DNA of 64,000 nt from Zygnema cylindricum (taxonomy: Eukaryota > Streptophyta > Zygnematophyceae > Zygnematales > Zygnemataceae). The notes under the pieces were generated by a model. It made no database searches. It saw only the letters and a program-made list of their open reading frames with translations, and had not been told where the DNA came from. The stretch spans positions 78,069 through 142,068 of the forward strand of contig JBBHKE010003153.1 in NCBI GenBank assembly GCA_037447655.1, written 5' to 3'. Position numbers and translations under genes: made by a program. Positions 48,401-57,927 of the stretch are shown here, in pieces. How positions within the stretch are numbered: the first letter of the stretch is position 1; the number at the start of each line of letters is the position of its first letter.

Positions 48401-48777
48401 TAATAAATAGTGATAAATAACTAATGGAATTGGGGAAACTTGAATGCTTGGTACAGATTCAACCTCATCTGAAACAAATCGAATCGATTGTCGATCCCAA
48501 AATTGATGGAAAGTACCATCCAGAGGCTTTAAGGAAACTCACACGATTGGCTATTATCTGCACCGAGAAGGACCCAGAAAGCCGCCCGACTATGGAGGAA
48601 GTTGCCCAACTTTTGGCACAAATAAAGAACACATTGTTGGACAAACAAGCCATAGATTTGAATGATAACGATGAACGGGAGACTGCCGATACTTCCCCGA
48701 AACGGTTTCCCATCACTGTAGGGACGTCTGATTCCAATTTTATTGTGCCCATATCTCAAACCGTTGGGCCCCGGTAG
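27414..48777 (+). CDS. Receptor-like kinase with eight tandem hevein (ChtBD1) domains
   Basis: Proposed exons: 27414-27465, 29596-29640, 30402-30524, 30692-30814, 31648-31770, 31903-32025, 32357-32479, 33190-33312, 35350-35472, 35735-35857, 36297-36404, 37600-37701, 38598-38860, 39521-39656, 40423-40565, 46983-47200, 47518-47620, 48457-48777. All use GT-AG and are phase-compatible, giving 2475 nt, 824 residues. Residues 1-18 form a signal peptide (MAFVHVASMFLCFGVIQA), 33-360 eight Cys-rich domains, 361-396 a Pro-rich stalk, about 402-424 a membrane helix, and about 475-780 a protein kinase. Known: hevein domains bind chitin or related GlcNAc polymers, and RLK kinases signal from the plasma membrane. 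Inferred: a cell-surface receptor for a chitin-like ligand. Weakest calls are exons 1-2 and the acceptors at 38598 and 47518, which lack pyrimidine tracts. I do not recognise a named orthologue. Confidence 0.85.
28657..28894. mobile_element. TA-flanked MITE copy 1 (hevein-kinase intron 1)
   Basis: Inverted ends 'tattgctattaacgttaatg' and 'cattatcgttaatagcatca', with TA on both sides (28655-28656, 28895-28896). The most diverged member of the family. Confidence 0.6.
29395..29490 (+). repeat. (TTGTA/TTGCA)n microsatellite
   Basis: Pentanucleotide-like run of gtatt/gcatt units in intron 1; the 68-residue open frame over it is incidental. Confidence 0.7.
30099..30316. mobile_element. TA-flanked MITE copy 2 (intron 2)
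   Basis: Ends CACCGTGAATCGCTATTAGC and its near-perfect inverted partner (gcaaatagcgattcacggtg), flanked by TA at 30097-30098 and 30317-30318. The interior differs from copies 4-6. Confidence 0.85.
31449..31845 (+). repeat. Direct repeat copy 1 around the first C-type hevein exon
   Basis: 397 bases that appear identical to 32991-33387, offset 1542. It includes the C exon plus flanking intron. The surrounding A and B exons of the two cassettes differ at several sites. Confidence 0.88.
32991..33387 (+). repeat. Direct repeat copy 2 around the second C-type hevein exon
   Basis: Partner of 31449-31845. Similarity stops abruptly at 33388, where a 1.9-kb insertion begins. Confidence 0.88.
33388..35301. 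other. 1.9-kb insertion in the C2-A3 intron
   Basis: The equivalent intron after C1 is only 132 bases (31771-31902). Here the same intron is interrupted after 'caattggga' and resumes at 'tgtttcagatgac'. The inserted DNA contains one MITE copy (35095-35293) near its right end. The rest is unrecognised AT-rich sequence without a coding domain. Confidence 0.7.
35095..35293. mobile_element. TA-flanked MITE copy 3 (intron C2-A3)
   Basis: Ends CACTGCCCATCGCTGTTAGA and inverted 'ttaacgcttacaacaatggg...ttg'; TA at 35093-35094 and 35294-35295. Diverged copy. Confidence 0.6.
36915..37121. mobile_element. TA-flanked MITE copy 4 (stalk-TM intron)
   Basis: Ends CACCGCTAATCGTTATTAGTG and inverted partner CACTAATAACGATTAGTGGTG. 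TA follows at 37122-37123; the left TA is mutated to AA. The interior has the shared 'gcacatttgtcggattgtca' stem. Confidence 0.82.
37377..37461 (+). repeat. 31-bp tandem repeat, nearly three copies
   Basis: Unit 'cttgccgaatcctccattag' + 'gtcagtgatat'; copies start at 37377, 37408 and 37439 (partial). Lies in the intron before the transmembrane exon. Confidence 0.9.
38880..39095. mobile_element. TA-flanked MITE copy 5 (first kinase intron)
   Basis: Nearly complete hairpin: CACCGTGAATCGTTATTAGC at the left, its inverted partner at the right, and 'tccgtacacacttgtcgg' pairing with 'ccgacaagtgtgtacgga'. TA at 38878-38879 and 39096-39097. It begins only 19 bases after the donor site at 38861. Confidence 0.88.
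41175..41357 (-). repeat. 3' LTR of copia element D
   Basis: 183 bp. Aligns with 46306-46548 with few mismatches but lacks a ~60-bp internal duplication present in the 5' LTR. Confidence 0.82.
41382..42190 (-). pseudogene. Copia D RT C-terminus and RNase H
   Basis: Open over about 220 codons: PYREAVGSLMYLSVATRLDI, GYCDADWGGDFDTGKSTSGY (RNase H Asp), ALSSTEAEYMAACH, FHKRTKHIRIQWHFVRD, and a LTKAAAH tail. Just upstream (42060-42190) the TPLDANT(E/K)LTSNS linker occurs twice in tandem. Confidence 0.92.
42190..42455 (+). other. Foreign segment replacing the RT catalytic core of element D
   Basis: At this place a copia RT should encode the YVDD motif on the minus strand. Instead about 265 bases are unrelated, and the + strand has an open, protein-like reading with DDDKGLIFTSDEYAEIC and QFEESFAKERAGSKRG. 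Source unknown; possibly a captured host or other-element fragment. Confidence 0.45.
42456..42964 (-). pseudogene. Copia D reverse transcriptase N-terminal half
   Basis: RVT_2 start: AIDSKWVFCIKTKADGSF, KARFVAKGFLQKEGLDF, ETYAPVAKFASL, then in another frame MDVHQMDAQTAFLYGDLQEE and SLYGLKQAPRV. The RLLKSLYGLKQAPRV block is duplicated in tandem (42460-42545). Confidence 0.9.
42945..43165 (-). repeat. Tandem duplications of the PPDAEFASLK segment in element D
   Basis: The ~55-85 base unit 'aaggaggcaaattcggcatc' + 'tggagggag' recurs four to five times, encoding repeated PPDAEFASLK(Q/E)NG(T/Y) at the linker-RT boundary. Confidence 0.9.
43166..44440 (-). pseudogene. Copia D integrase and linker
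   Basis: Integrase: FCTGCIEGKFPRSSF (zinc-site Cys pair), SLIHSDLCRPM (first Asp), IKILRTDISGEF (second Asp), and an NGVSQ-type segment in place of the usual NG.AER with Glu. A Pro/Ser-rich linker follows (43200-43700). A ~53-base tandem duplication at about 43870-43975 ('gagaacataggtgaaaggag' unit) disrupts the core. Confidence 0.85.
44607..44960 (-). pseudogene. Copia D aspartic protease
   Basis: Contains NNWIVDSGASHHLSS, the DSGA active-site motif of copia proteases, followed by a glycine/hydrophobic stretch and the VFFVPALRKNLFS junction before integrase. In frame with gag upstream. Confidence 0.88.
44961..45979 (-). pseudogene. Copia D gag
   Basis: Starts with ATG at 45977-45979 (MTSNLIGYGPSN), contains NDSYFYGWKYQIEHLL, one stop at about 45866, then AHEAWSLLTSAYENQS, the UBN2-like helical capsid region, and a CCHC knuckle CRYCRAIDHTIDFC near 45290-45330. 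Apart from the single stop, gag and protease form one frame. Confidence 0.9.
46306..46548 (-). repeat. 5' LTR of copia element D
   Basis: 243 bp, with two copies of a ~60-bp block 'cagccgcgcgacag(at)cgcg' / 'tggccgcttgacagaccgcg' where the 3' LTR has one. Confidence 0.82.
46675..46880. mobile_element. TA-flanked MITE copy 6 (HRD-DFG intron)
   Basis: Ends CACCGCTCATCGTCATTTGTG and inverted 'cactaatgatgctgaacggtg', TA at 46673-46674 and 46881-46882. The interior stem 'tgcacacttcttggattgtc' is shared with copies 4 and 5. Ends about 100 bases before the DFG exon. Confidence 0.82.
47396..47497 (+). repeat. 18-bp tandem repeat beside a kinase exon
   Basis: Six copies of 'ggactctttttctaaaat' ending 20 bases before the acceptor of the exon at 47518. 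It supplies most of the pyrimidine-rich sequence ahead of an otherwise weak acceptor. Confidence 0.9.
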
Positions 48778-49379
48778 AATTTTTAATGCCCTTTTATAAT
48801 TATGTTTTCAGCAATATGGTTTGAAGACTTCCAAAGCGGGTTATAAACTTCTTTTATTGCCTCAATTTTTAATATTGTGGATTATTTAACCTTCATGAAA
48901 GAGTGACAAGTTCCTTATCTTACCTCTACCGCATATTCTTTCCCTCGCCTCTTCTCCCTCACTTCTCACCTCTTCTCCCTTGCCTCCTCTTTTCCCCCCA
49001 CAACTCAAATTCGCCCCTCCTGCTTCCTCTCCCTCCCCATTCTTTGCTAACTTATCAGTTCTCTGTGCCTTTTCCCTTTCTCCTTTCCTCTTAATAACCC
49101 TGAAAAACCCTACAAACCCTAACAAACCTGAATCTTTCCGCGGATTCTCTTCTTTTGTTGACAAAGCTGTGAAGTGGAAAATTTTCGTTGGAAAAGGGTC
49201 GGCTTCTCAATGGATAGAAATAAAAAGGTTAGAGGAAAATTTAATATAACTTATTTACAAACAATTTAATGGATTACAACTTGTTGACGAGTGATAACAA
49301 GGCATGGAATCTGCCATTAAGGGTTTTAAGGGTTTTTTAGGGTATTTAAGGGTTTTTTAGGGTTGAGGAACATTAGAAA
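48778..49379. other. Intergenic region downstream of the hevein kinase
   Basis: Presumed 3' UTR, then a CT-rich stretch (about 48930-49080) and a degenerate telomere-like run at 49318-49364 ('gggttttttagggtatttaa'). No gene recognised. Confidence 0.5.
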
Positions 49380-49935
49380 GAGGTTAGCAGTTGTACTATT
49401 TTTCAAGAGCTGGAAGATATCATAAAAAAGGTGACTGATAATATTGTTTGTAAAAAAGCAAAAAAAATTGCAAGGAGAAATAAATAGCCTTGGCAATTTG
49501 CTTGCGTGGAGAATATTTCATACCTTTGTTTGTCTCATGTACCATTATCCACTTTTGGTAAAAAAAATGTTAAATGAAATGTCTAAGATTCTTGGAATTG
49601 AAGACTTAGTTTCGTGCGCACTCATAGGTTTCAATGCAACGAAAGAAAGGCAACATATCTGTCATTAACTAACATTAAGGGACATAAGAAAAAAAAAATG
49701 GTTAAACATGGAGAATAAGTTAGCATATTTTTTCCTTTTCAAGAGCATGAAGATATTCTAAAACAATGCGACTGATGATATTGTGAAAAAAAAAAAAAAT
49801 TGTGAAAGGAGAAAATTAGATAGCCTGGGTAATTTGCCAGTATCGGAGAATGTTTGAACCTGTTTCATACTCTTGCTTAGACCATGTAACAAAATCCACT
49901 TTTGGTAAAATAATTTGGTAAATGAAATGTGTAAA
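49380..49935 (+). repeat. Diverged tandem duplication, ~330-bp period
   Basis: 49380-49590 and 49715-49935 align ('caagagc(t/a)(g)gaagatat', 'ccacttttggtaaaa', 'ttaaatgaaatgt'). No domain in the 74-residue open frame of the first copy. Confidence 0.65.
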
Positions 49936-49939
49936 AACT

Positions 49940-50515
49940 ACGCGGCGAAGGAGAGGGAGAGGGAGAGCGAAGGAGAGGGAGAGGGAGAGGCAGGAAGAGG
50001 GAGAGGGAGAGGGAAGGAGAGGGAGGAGGGAGAGGGAGAGGGAAGGAGAGGGAGAGGGAGGGGGAGGGTGAGGGAGGAAAAGGGAAGGGGAGAGAGGGAG
50101 AGGGAGAGGGAGAGGGAGAGGGAGAGGGAGAGGGGGGGAGAGGGAGAGGGAGAGGGAGAGGGAGAGGGAGAGGGAGAGGGAGAGGGAGAGGGAGAGGGAG
50201 AGGGAGAGGGAGAGGGAGAGGGAGAGGGAGAGGGAGGGAGAGGGAGGGAGAGGGAGAGGGAGGGAGAGGGGGAGAGGGTGAGGAAAGGAGAGGGAGGGGA
50301 GGGAGAGGGGGAGGGAGAGGGAGAGGGAGAGGGAGAGAGGGAGAGAAAGGAAGGGGGGGAGAGGGAGGGGAAGGAGAGAGGAGGGAGAGGGAGGGGGAGA
50401 GGGAGAGAGACGGAGGGAGAAGGTGAGAGGGGGGGAGGGGGGGAGGGATGGAGAGGGAGAGAGAAGGGGAGACGGAAATGCAGGAAGGGGGGGGGGGAGG
50501 GAGGGACAGAGGGAA
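49940..50515 (+). repeat. (GGGAGA)n polypurine tract, ~575 bp
   Basis: Almost pure purine run of GGGAGA/GAGGGA units on the + strand. The 220-residue Glu/Gly/Arg open frame over it is an artefact of composition. Confidence 0.95.
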
Positions 50516-50639
50516 GTACCGTAAACCGTACTACTCTAAACTGTATCTATGTACTAGGAATCTATTCGCGCCGTTAAATGAATTTGTCTAGCGTACATGT
50601 TTATATAATCATGAAACCATATGTCCTAGCACTAGTCCT

Positions 50640-50900
50640 AGACTAAACGGACAAAGCTAACGACTACATTGACGGACGGCAGGTACCAGGATCAATTCTT
50701 GGGGCCGTCAATAATTTTGTTAAACCCGTCTATTTTTTGCTACCTGTCTGCTAGAAAGCTTTAGGCAGCCATGGTTCTATCACCCTACCCAGCCGTATTG
50801 ACTACAACAAGTGTGGGGGCTTGGAGAAGGGAGTTAGAGGTAGACCGCCTCTACCTTTTTCCTATTATAATACAGACCTAGGAAATACTCAAAATTTAAG
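50640..50900 (-). mobile_element. Copia A/C-family LTR fragment
   Basis: Resembles 1750-2010 of the element A LTR: 'gcagccatggttctatcacc', 'gactacaacaagtgtggggg', 'acagacctaggaaatactc'. Only the end of one LTR remains; no internal sequence or target duplication seen. Confidence 0.75.
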
Positions 50901-52445
50901 AGGGGAGAGGGGAAGAGGGAGGGAGAGGGAAGGAGTGAAGGAGAGGGAGAAAGAGAGGAAAAATCCTGGGTAAATAAAAAATTAGTCGAAAGTCGTAACT
51001 TGATTAGGTACACTCTTTGCAATATTTTCTTCCGGTAATCCATCCACACTATTTATTAACCAGTGAGTTAAGGTGGTGGGATTATGTGACCTTGTCTCAC
51101 AAACGACAAGAGGGTGGAATTTTTGTTCCGAAATTTAAAGCCAGAAACTTGTTGATTGGTTCCACACTATTTATGGTAAGGTTTATATTATTGAGAAAAC
51201 CAGTCTAAGGATCAGAATAGATATATATTAAAAAAAAAATTATTATAATAGTAATAAACAAATAAAATAAATACATAAATCAATAAGTAAATATACATAA
51301 GTAAATATATGTATATCTATTTCTTTCAGTGAATGCATCAGATTTCAACCGACATTTTTCAAAAAACTCTATGAACAGACAAAAAAATATTACATATATA
51401 ATAAAAAAAAAAGTAGAAAAAAATAAACATTCCAGTTTAATGGAGTCAAGGGAGCAGTGCTTAAAAAAAATAAAAACAAGTGAACAATCAACAAAAACAA
51501 ATATCATTTATAATAATTTGAAGTCTAAAACCTAAACCAAAGCTATTTTGTAGAAAATATTTATGTTCAAAATTCTGGATGAGAGAGGGAGGGACTTTTT
51601 TTTTCTTTTTTCCAAATACATGAAAATAATAAAAACAAAGACACCGACTTTTTTTTTTTTTTTTTGGCTATTGACGTAGATCTCGGAGAAACAAAAACAG
51701 ACCCAAAAAAAAGTATGAAAAATTTTGGAAAAAAACGATAATATACATATTTACAAAGAAAATATATAAATGAACATTCTCACCGAGGAAAATGGATACT
51801 TTTACCTGAAAAAACTGTATATTTTCACCCAACAAAAAAATCAGTGACAAGTAACAAAATCGTCCCTATATCCTGGTTTAAAAAAAGTATAAAAAAAAAA
51901 ACCACATTGTCCATAATTTTTACACAAATTGGGAGAATCTCGGGCCAAAGGAGAGGGAGAGGGAGAGGGAGAGGGAGAGGGCTATCAACTATCTACCCTT
52001 GAAATTAAAATGTTTTTACTCTATTAATCCTATTTTCTGACCGTTACTTCGAGGAATGTCAATTGGCGCCTTTGATTTTAAAAGGTTGAAAATCCAAAAG
52101 GAAGCGGTTCAAATTTGAAATCTCGTCGTCGTCAATTTATAAATTAGTGCTAATTATTTATTTTTTCATTTCTCCCTTTTTGAAATTTGAATTTTGACGG
52201 ATGGATTGGCTTTTCCGTTTTTGGCATTGCCGCCAAAATTTCAAAATTTCTGGTGAACCGTGAACAGTACGAAAAGCATGAAAAGTACGAAAAAGCGAAA
52301 AGTACGAAAAAAATTGAAAAGTACGACAAAAAATGAAAAGTACGGAAAAATGAAAAGTACGAAAAAAACGAAAAGTAGGAAGAAAAGCTCGGACGGTTGG
52401 ACGGCATTAGTTCACGTGTCATTTGTACATTCGTACCAGGCTTAG
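50901..52445. other. AT-rich intergenic sequence
   Basis: Homopolymer-rich. A short (GGGAGA) run lies at about 51945-51980, and 'gaaaagtacgaaaaa' repeats at about 52265-52380. The latter may be the start of a foldback-type element related to 24653-27160. Confidence 0.5.
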
Positions 52446-53025
52446 GGTGGACTTCCATTAGCGAAAAAGTGGGGTTTTTTACTGAAGGCCGTACCGTTTC
52501 GTACAGGTTCGTACAGAAATATATTTTTTTCAACGAAAACAACATTACAGAAAATTGTCCAAGGTTGTAGGCGTAAATTAGGACCGTCGGATTTTAATTA
52601 CACTTTATATCCGTGATGCCGCGTCACTAACCTACAGTTTTCTAAGACTGTGCACAGTGAGGACAATTTTCGAATACAGAACGTGTAAAAATAGGCCGCG
52701 TGGAAAAGGTAAAAAGAATCCACGATGAGCGCGCGTGTATGTGCGTACACGTCGCAAGGGCCATGTGCCTTTCGCCAGGGTGGCTGCGAATCAGCCGAAA
52801 TTATTCCGTCACGCTCCCACCATCAAAGTTTGCTGCCGCCTTTTTGTCGTTGCGTTTTGAAATTTTGGGTAGTACATTTAATGCCCTCTGTACGAGTCAT
52901 TAATTACCTCCGCTGGTACAGATATTATCTCCGCTGGTACAGATATTACCTCCGCTCGTACAGATATTGCGTTCTGACATTGCATTCGAAGATTCTTTCC
53001 AGATTTTAAGCATCGAATATTAAAC
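52446..53025 (+). repeat. Dispersed repeat, copy 2, truncated by assembly gap
   Basis: 52446-52790 is the reverse complement of 23594-23938. The following part ('cgttgcgttttgaaattttg', 'cattaattacctccgctggtac') resembles the right arm of the foldback element (25935-26035), which links the two families. 'tccgctggtacagatatta' is repeated three times at about 52910-52965. Confidence 0.8.
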
Positions 53026-53035
53026 NNNNNNNNNN
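53026..53035. other. Assembly gap (10 N)
   Basis: Ten undetermined bases; true size unknown. Confidence 0.99.
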
Positions 53036-55350
53036 AAGTTGGATGTAATACGTCTTTAGGTATTACTATAATGTTGCCGTGTAGAGGAAGAGATCACCTA
53101 GTTGTTAGATAGCAAAATGGACATAAAAAGAATAATACAGTAAAACAATACTACACCCATGAACAACTTACCAACAAAGATACGTAAATACCTCTGTCGC
53201 AATCCTAACACGTACATTTTGGAATTACTCTTGACATCGTAAACATCATCCACGATCGAAAAAAGAAACAACCATGCAAAGAATTGTCTTGCTTGTATGA
53301 AATCATGAAGTCCATTGTTTATTGTATGGATGGACAAAAGCATGCAAGTAGTCGAATGTTTAAGGGTGGTCAACCAAAGAACTAAACTATTGTGAACTCA
53401 AAATTTTAGTTGCTATTCACAAGATAAGAAGTTTGTTCTCATTAAGGTTTTACATGCACAATCCTAACGCTGTCTCCATAAATGCATAGAAACAACCATT
53501 CAACAAGTACCCACATCATAACAAAATGACATAATAAGAAAAATACAGGTAAAACGATAGATTGTTGATCCACTAGAGAAGGAGATGTGCCGTTGTAATA
53601 TCATTATGGATTTCTGCATAATGTAGGTTGAAACCATAGTCACCGCTATTCAACATTTTCGGAAAAAATCAAAAAAATCATACATATTCCGATTCTTTCG
53701 TATACTCCGCCCGCGCGCCAAATATTCGGCAATATTTTAGGATTTGGTCCGTACGAGCTTAACTTCGTGTTCATGTACGGAGGCTTTTGCAGAACTCGCC
53801 GTTGGATGAAACTTCATCCAGGCAATATTTATTGCACAAGTGACTAAAAATGTTGCGTGGAACTTTTTAGTTTATAGTTTACCGTACTGCTGACCTGTAC
53901 TTATCTCGGTTCACCTTCGCCGTTTCTGCGCTCTTCTCTCAATTATCAACATCCTACTTCACTTTTTTTCACTTCCTGTTGTTTTCACCTACGAGATCGA
54001 TAATTCTCTGGCCTCGTATTATTGAGAAGACTATGTTGTAGAAGGATATACAAACTAAGACATGCTGTAATGAACTCATAATGCACGAAGGCAAAATGTT
54101 TTGTTGCATAAGTAACGAACTACCGCTTAGACACTTGAAAACCTTTTACTTTTTTGTGCATTTGGCAATCATTATGAAATAAATGATTTAAGTTCATGAC
54201 ATGCATCGAAATAGACATCCAATACCTTCTTGTGATTTCCATCCTTCATTTACATAAATGTTGTTAGTTACATTTCAACCTAAAAAATATGATATTACTG
54301 CCGGGTATAAAAGACAAATGGGAGGTTTTGACTTTGCTGAATATTCTTGTCCAAATACCCTACCAGAATATTCCTCTACCAATGATTCTTCAGACATTGA
54401 GGTGACTATGGTTGAAACATATGGCCCAGAGTAAATCATTTAAGCACAAAATTTAAGCTTCAAAACCTCATCGGTTGACAGAGATTTTAGAATGTATCGC
54501 CATCTAATACTATATCTTGTCCGCGCTAATTACTGTAAAAATTGTTGCCGATATTATTGAGAACCGAGATAAATACGCGAAGGACATACATAAGTTTTGG
54601 GCAAATAAAAGCAAAAAAATGATACAAAGTACAACCTCACCGCAACACATCAACAAGTAATGATAAAATCTCCTGGAGATGAGCCCTTTGAGATTTTTTT
54701 TTTTTTCCTTGTTAGGAAGTTTAGTTAACGTGGGAACTTTGTTGGGTTTACATCTATTTTGTTCCATAGCTTTATTAAGTTTTGTGAGTTTTAAACTAGT
54801 TTAGTCACACCATTTTAATCCAGTTTCTTGCCAATCATTGTTTATCTCTTGCTATATTCTCGATATATTGTTGATTCAATCCCATATTAAATATTTGGTT
54901 ATTTACTTTTAATTTGTCTTTCATTTTGTCTTTTATAAGATGGTTAACCTTTGTGGTTTTTCAATCCTTAAATGAACGATTATCAAAACCATATTTTTGG
55001 AACAACAAAATATATCTAAAATGACAAAATACAAAAGCAATAACAATATACAAAAGACATTAAAACAAAAGCCCAAAACTTTCCTAAAAACATCTACTTG
55101 TCTGAAAGAAACATGTAACTTTGGCCCTATTTCCCGCAAGAAATTTTTGCCCTACCACTCTTACAAACTAAAGCTTAAAACAAAAATTACTATAATAAGT
55201 GTATCTTATACAAACTACCTTCTAGTAACCACACTATTTCAAGAGCATTGTGTTCCACAACTCAAAGAAATTTTGACTTTCCGTAAAATAAAACCTTACT
55301 ACATAACTTTTATCTCCTAGTTTCAAACTTCTCCGGTCCTATTTATCCAC
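53036..55350. other. Intergenic, nothing recognised
   Basis: No coding or mobile feature identified; a more GC-rich stretch at about 53690-54000 has no matching gene start. Confidence 0.5.
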
Positions 55351-55352
55351 CT

Positions 55353-55441
55353 AAAGACAAAAAGACAAAAAGACAAAAAGACAAAAAGACAAAAAGACAA
55401 AAAGACAAAAAGACAAAAAGACAAAAAGACAAAAAGACAAG
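55353..55441 (+). repeat. (AAAAAGAC)n, 8-bp unit, ~11 copies
   Basis: Perfect short tandem repeat. Confidence 0.95.
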
Positions 55442-55664
55442 GAAAATTTTGCTTTTCGCTACAACCCCATCGAAAAAACTGAAAAAAAAACGTAAAACTA
55501 AATTATGTACAAGCAAGTTTTGCTTTACATATTTTAAACAACTCTTTCAAAAACAAACAAAACAAACAAACAAAAACAAAAAATAAAGGGACATTCCTGT
55601 ATCGAGCTTCGTTGGACCTCCCTCCTTTATCAAAACTTGAGAAGTCTTTGAGTACCACCAAAAC

Positions 55665-55880
55665 TCTCCCTTTCCCTGTCCTTCTCCTCTCCTTCTCCCT
55701 CTCCCTCTCCCTCTCCCTCTCCCCTCCCTCTCACTCTCCCTCGTCATTTCCTTCTCCCTCTTCCTCTCTCCTCTTCCTCTCCTTCTCCCCATTCCTCTTC
55801 CTTTCCCACTCCCTCTCTCTCCATCTCCCTCTCCGTCTTTCGAGCTCTCACTCGAGCTCTCCCTCTTCCTCTTCCTCTCT
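55665..55880. repeat. CT-rich (CTCCCT)n tract
   Basis: Polypyrimidine run on the + strand. Similar shorter ones lie at 56100-56140 and 56365-56430. Between 55930 and 56240 are long A and T homopolymers. Confidence 0.9.
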
Positions 55881-56554
55881 CCTCAAACCATCATCTCACT
55901 GGTTGGCCGCATTTAACAATAGAGTTCAAAAGACAAAAAAAAAAAAAAAAAAAAAAAAACCCGCTCTTCACTACTGGAAAAACATGGCTGCCTTTTCCTT
56001 TCTATGTATAAGGAAAAAAAAAAACGCTTTTTTTTTTTTTCTTGTTACAAAAATGTGCCTAGAAAAAGGCTCCCATAGCACATAACAGGCCTTATTTATG
56101 CCTCTCCCTCTCCCTCTCTCACTCCCTTCTCTCTTTTTAATATTCATTATTTATGCACCCTTTTTTATAAGGTTTCAAAAACTGAACATTTTGTCAATTA
56201 TTTTTTGAATAGGCTTTTAACATAGAAAAAAAAAAAAACTTATTCTCTTTTCTATTTTTTTTTCGGAGGTTCTTACCTTTGTACATTTGTTGAAAACCTC
56301 TTTCCCTTTAGTGGTACTTTCCTGAATTCATCGATTACTGAAACGTTATCGATTTTTGAAAAATTCTCTTCCTCTCCCTCTCTCTCTCTTCTCTCTCACT
56401 TTCTCTCGCTCTCTCTCTCATCGATTTTTCAAACATTATCGCAAATAACCATTTCCAAACTTTTTTTACGACTTTCTGGGAACTTTCGATAAGATGCTCC
56501 GGACCCCACTCGTGGTCTGTATGGGCTCTGTGTCCCATAGTTATACGGAAAAAA

Positions 56555-56700
56555 AGGAGAGGGAGAGAGAGAAAGCGAGAGGGAGAAGAAGGGAAGGGGG
56601 AGGGAGGGGGAGAGAGAGGGGGAGGGGGAGGGAGAGGGGGAGGGAGAGGGAGAGGGGACAGGGAAAGGGAGAAGGAAAGGGAGAGGGAGAGAGGTTAGAG
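56555..56700 (+). repeat. (GGGAGA)n polypurine tract
   Basis: Purine-only run of gggagag/ggggag units. Confidence 0.92.
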
Positions 56701-57927
56701 CTTATTGCCGGAAACTAAATTTTTCATTGATAATAGCGTAAAAAGTCATTGATACTAAATGCGAAACCATTCCTGACACTTTTTTTTTTTCTGACAGTTC
56801 TTTTTTTTTGTTTTTCCCTTTCCAGACCATTTTCTGTTTCCTGGCAGTTTGTTTTCTTTATTTTGTAATATAGTTGTTTGTTTCATTTTTTTTATATTTT
56901 TTCGAACGGAAGAAATACTTGTTTTCGGATCCATACAAATTTATAAGCATTAACAAAAACAAGGAACAAAAGAAGACGAAAACTAGAAAAGCTAAAAAAA
57001 TCGAAAACTAAAACCGAAAACAAAATTGAAAACTAAGAAAAACTAAAAACTAAAAAAACCAAAAATCAAAAACTGAAAACTATTATTAAGAAAACTAGTC
57101 GAGGCAAGGTCCAGAAAACACTCAATATGAGAAATTTAATTTATTTTAAATAAATAAACAATATGCTTAATCAATTTATTTATATCTTTATTTAACATTT
57201 GATTTTATCTATTTATCTTTATATTTAAAAAAAAAAAAAAAGTAATCTTTTTAAGCATTGTTAATTTTTACATTACTGCTCAGCCTTTTTTCCCTTCATT
57301 TTTAAAAAATCTTGGTTAAATTATTTCAGTTGTTTTGCCTTAAAAGTGGTTTCTTAAAAAGATTTGAAGTGTTTTTTTTTTTACTTTTAATTTCGTCGGA
57401 ATCAGATGGGCCACATGCAGGTCTATACTTTTCACTTTAACTTTACTTCGTGAAAATAATTCAGTTTTGCGTGTTAAAACACAAAAGAAAAGTGGGAAAA
57501 AAAGCAAAGTGTCAGAAAAAAAAGAGCTTAAAAGGCAAAAAAAAAAAGAGGTGTAATCATAGAAGAAAAAGAAAGTGCTAGAAAAGGAAAAGAAAAGAGA
57601 CATACTGAAAAAAAAAAAAAAAAAAACTCAGTCTCAGGAATGAAAGAAAAAGATAACAAAAAGATGTACCGAAGAAAAAAAGTTAACAAAGCGACAGAAG
57701 ACTAAATGTCAAGATTGAAGAAAAGAAAGAAAAGAAAGAAACAGAAAAAAAAATTACTCAAAAAGAAAAGAAAAAGAAAAAAAATACCTTACTCCAGAAG
57801 ACACGAAAAATAAAAAAGCCTCAACTCGAAGAAAAGAAAGGGAAAAAGAAAAAGTCTTACCCAAAGAAAAGAAAAAGAAAAAGTCTTACCCAAAGAAAAG
57901 AAAAAGAAAAAGAAAAAGAAAAAAGAC
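56701..57927. other. AT/A-rich sequence downstream of TIC236
   Basis: Long poly-A and AAAAG runs; presumably the 3' UTR and intergenic sequence of the minus-strand gene. No other feature. Confidence 0.5.

Larger units (their letters stand above)
38598..48777 (+). other. Cytoplasmic Ser/Thr kinase domain of the hevein kinase
   Basis: Glycine loop GQGGYGTV (481-488), catalytic Lys502 (WAAKRA), alpha-C Glu518 (FEQEV), catalytic loop HRDIKSDN (596-603, RD type), DFG at 616-618, GTPGYIDPAYL at 661-671, SFGVVLFELITGRR, and subdomain XI Arg761 (ESRPTMEEV). All phosphotransfer residues are present. The Glu of the APE motif is Ala669, and the segment from DFG to GTPGY is about 45 residues, longer than usual in plant RLKs. 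After the domain is a ~45-residue polar tail to the stop at 48775-48777. The intron between the HRD and DFG exons is 6.4 kb because of copia element D. Confidence 0.9.

Noticed and set aside
49318-49364. Interstitial telomere-like repeat (TTTAGGG)n
   Set aside because: Only degenerate 'ttttttaggg / tatttaaggg' spacing, no run of exact heptamers; a similar T/G-rich stretch occurs at 36485-36535.
49915-50577. 220-residue Glu/Gly/Arg-rich open frame
   Set aside because: Direct consequence of the GGGAGA polypurine tract; no codon or domain evidence.
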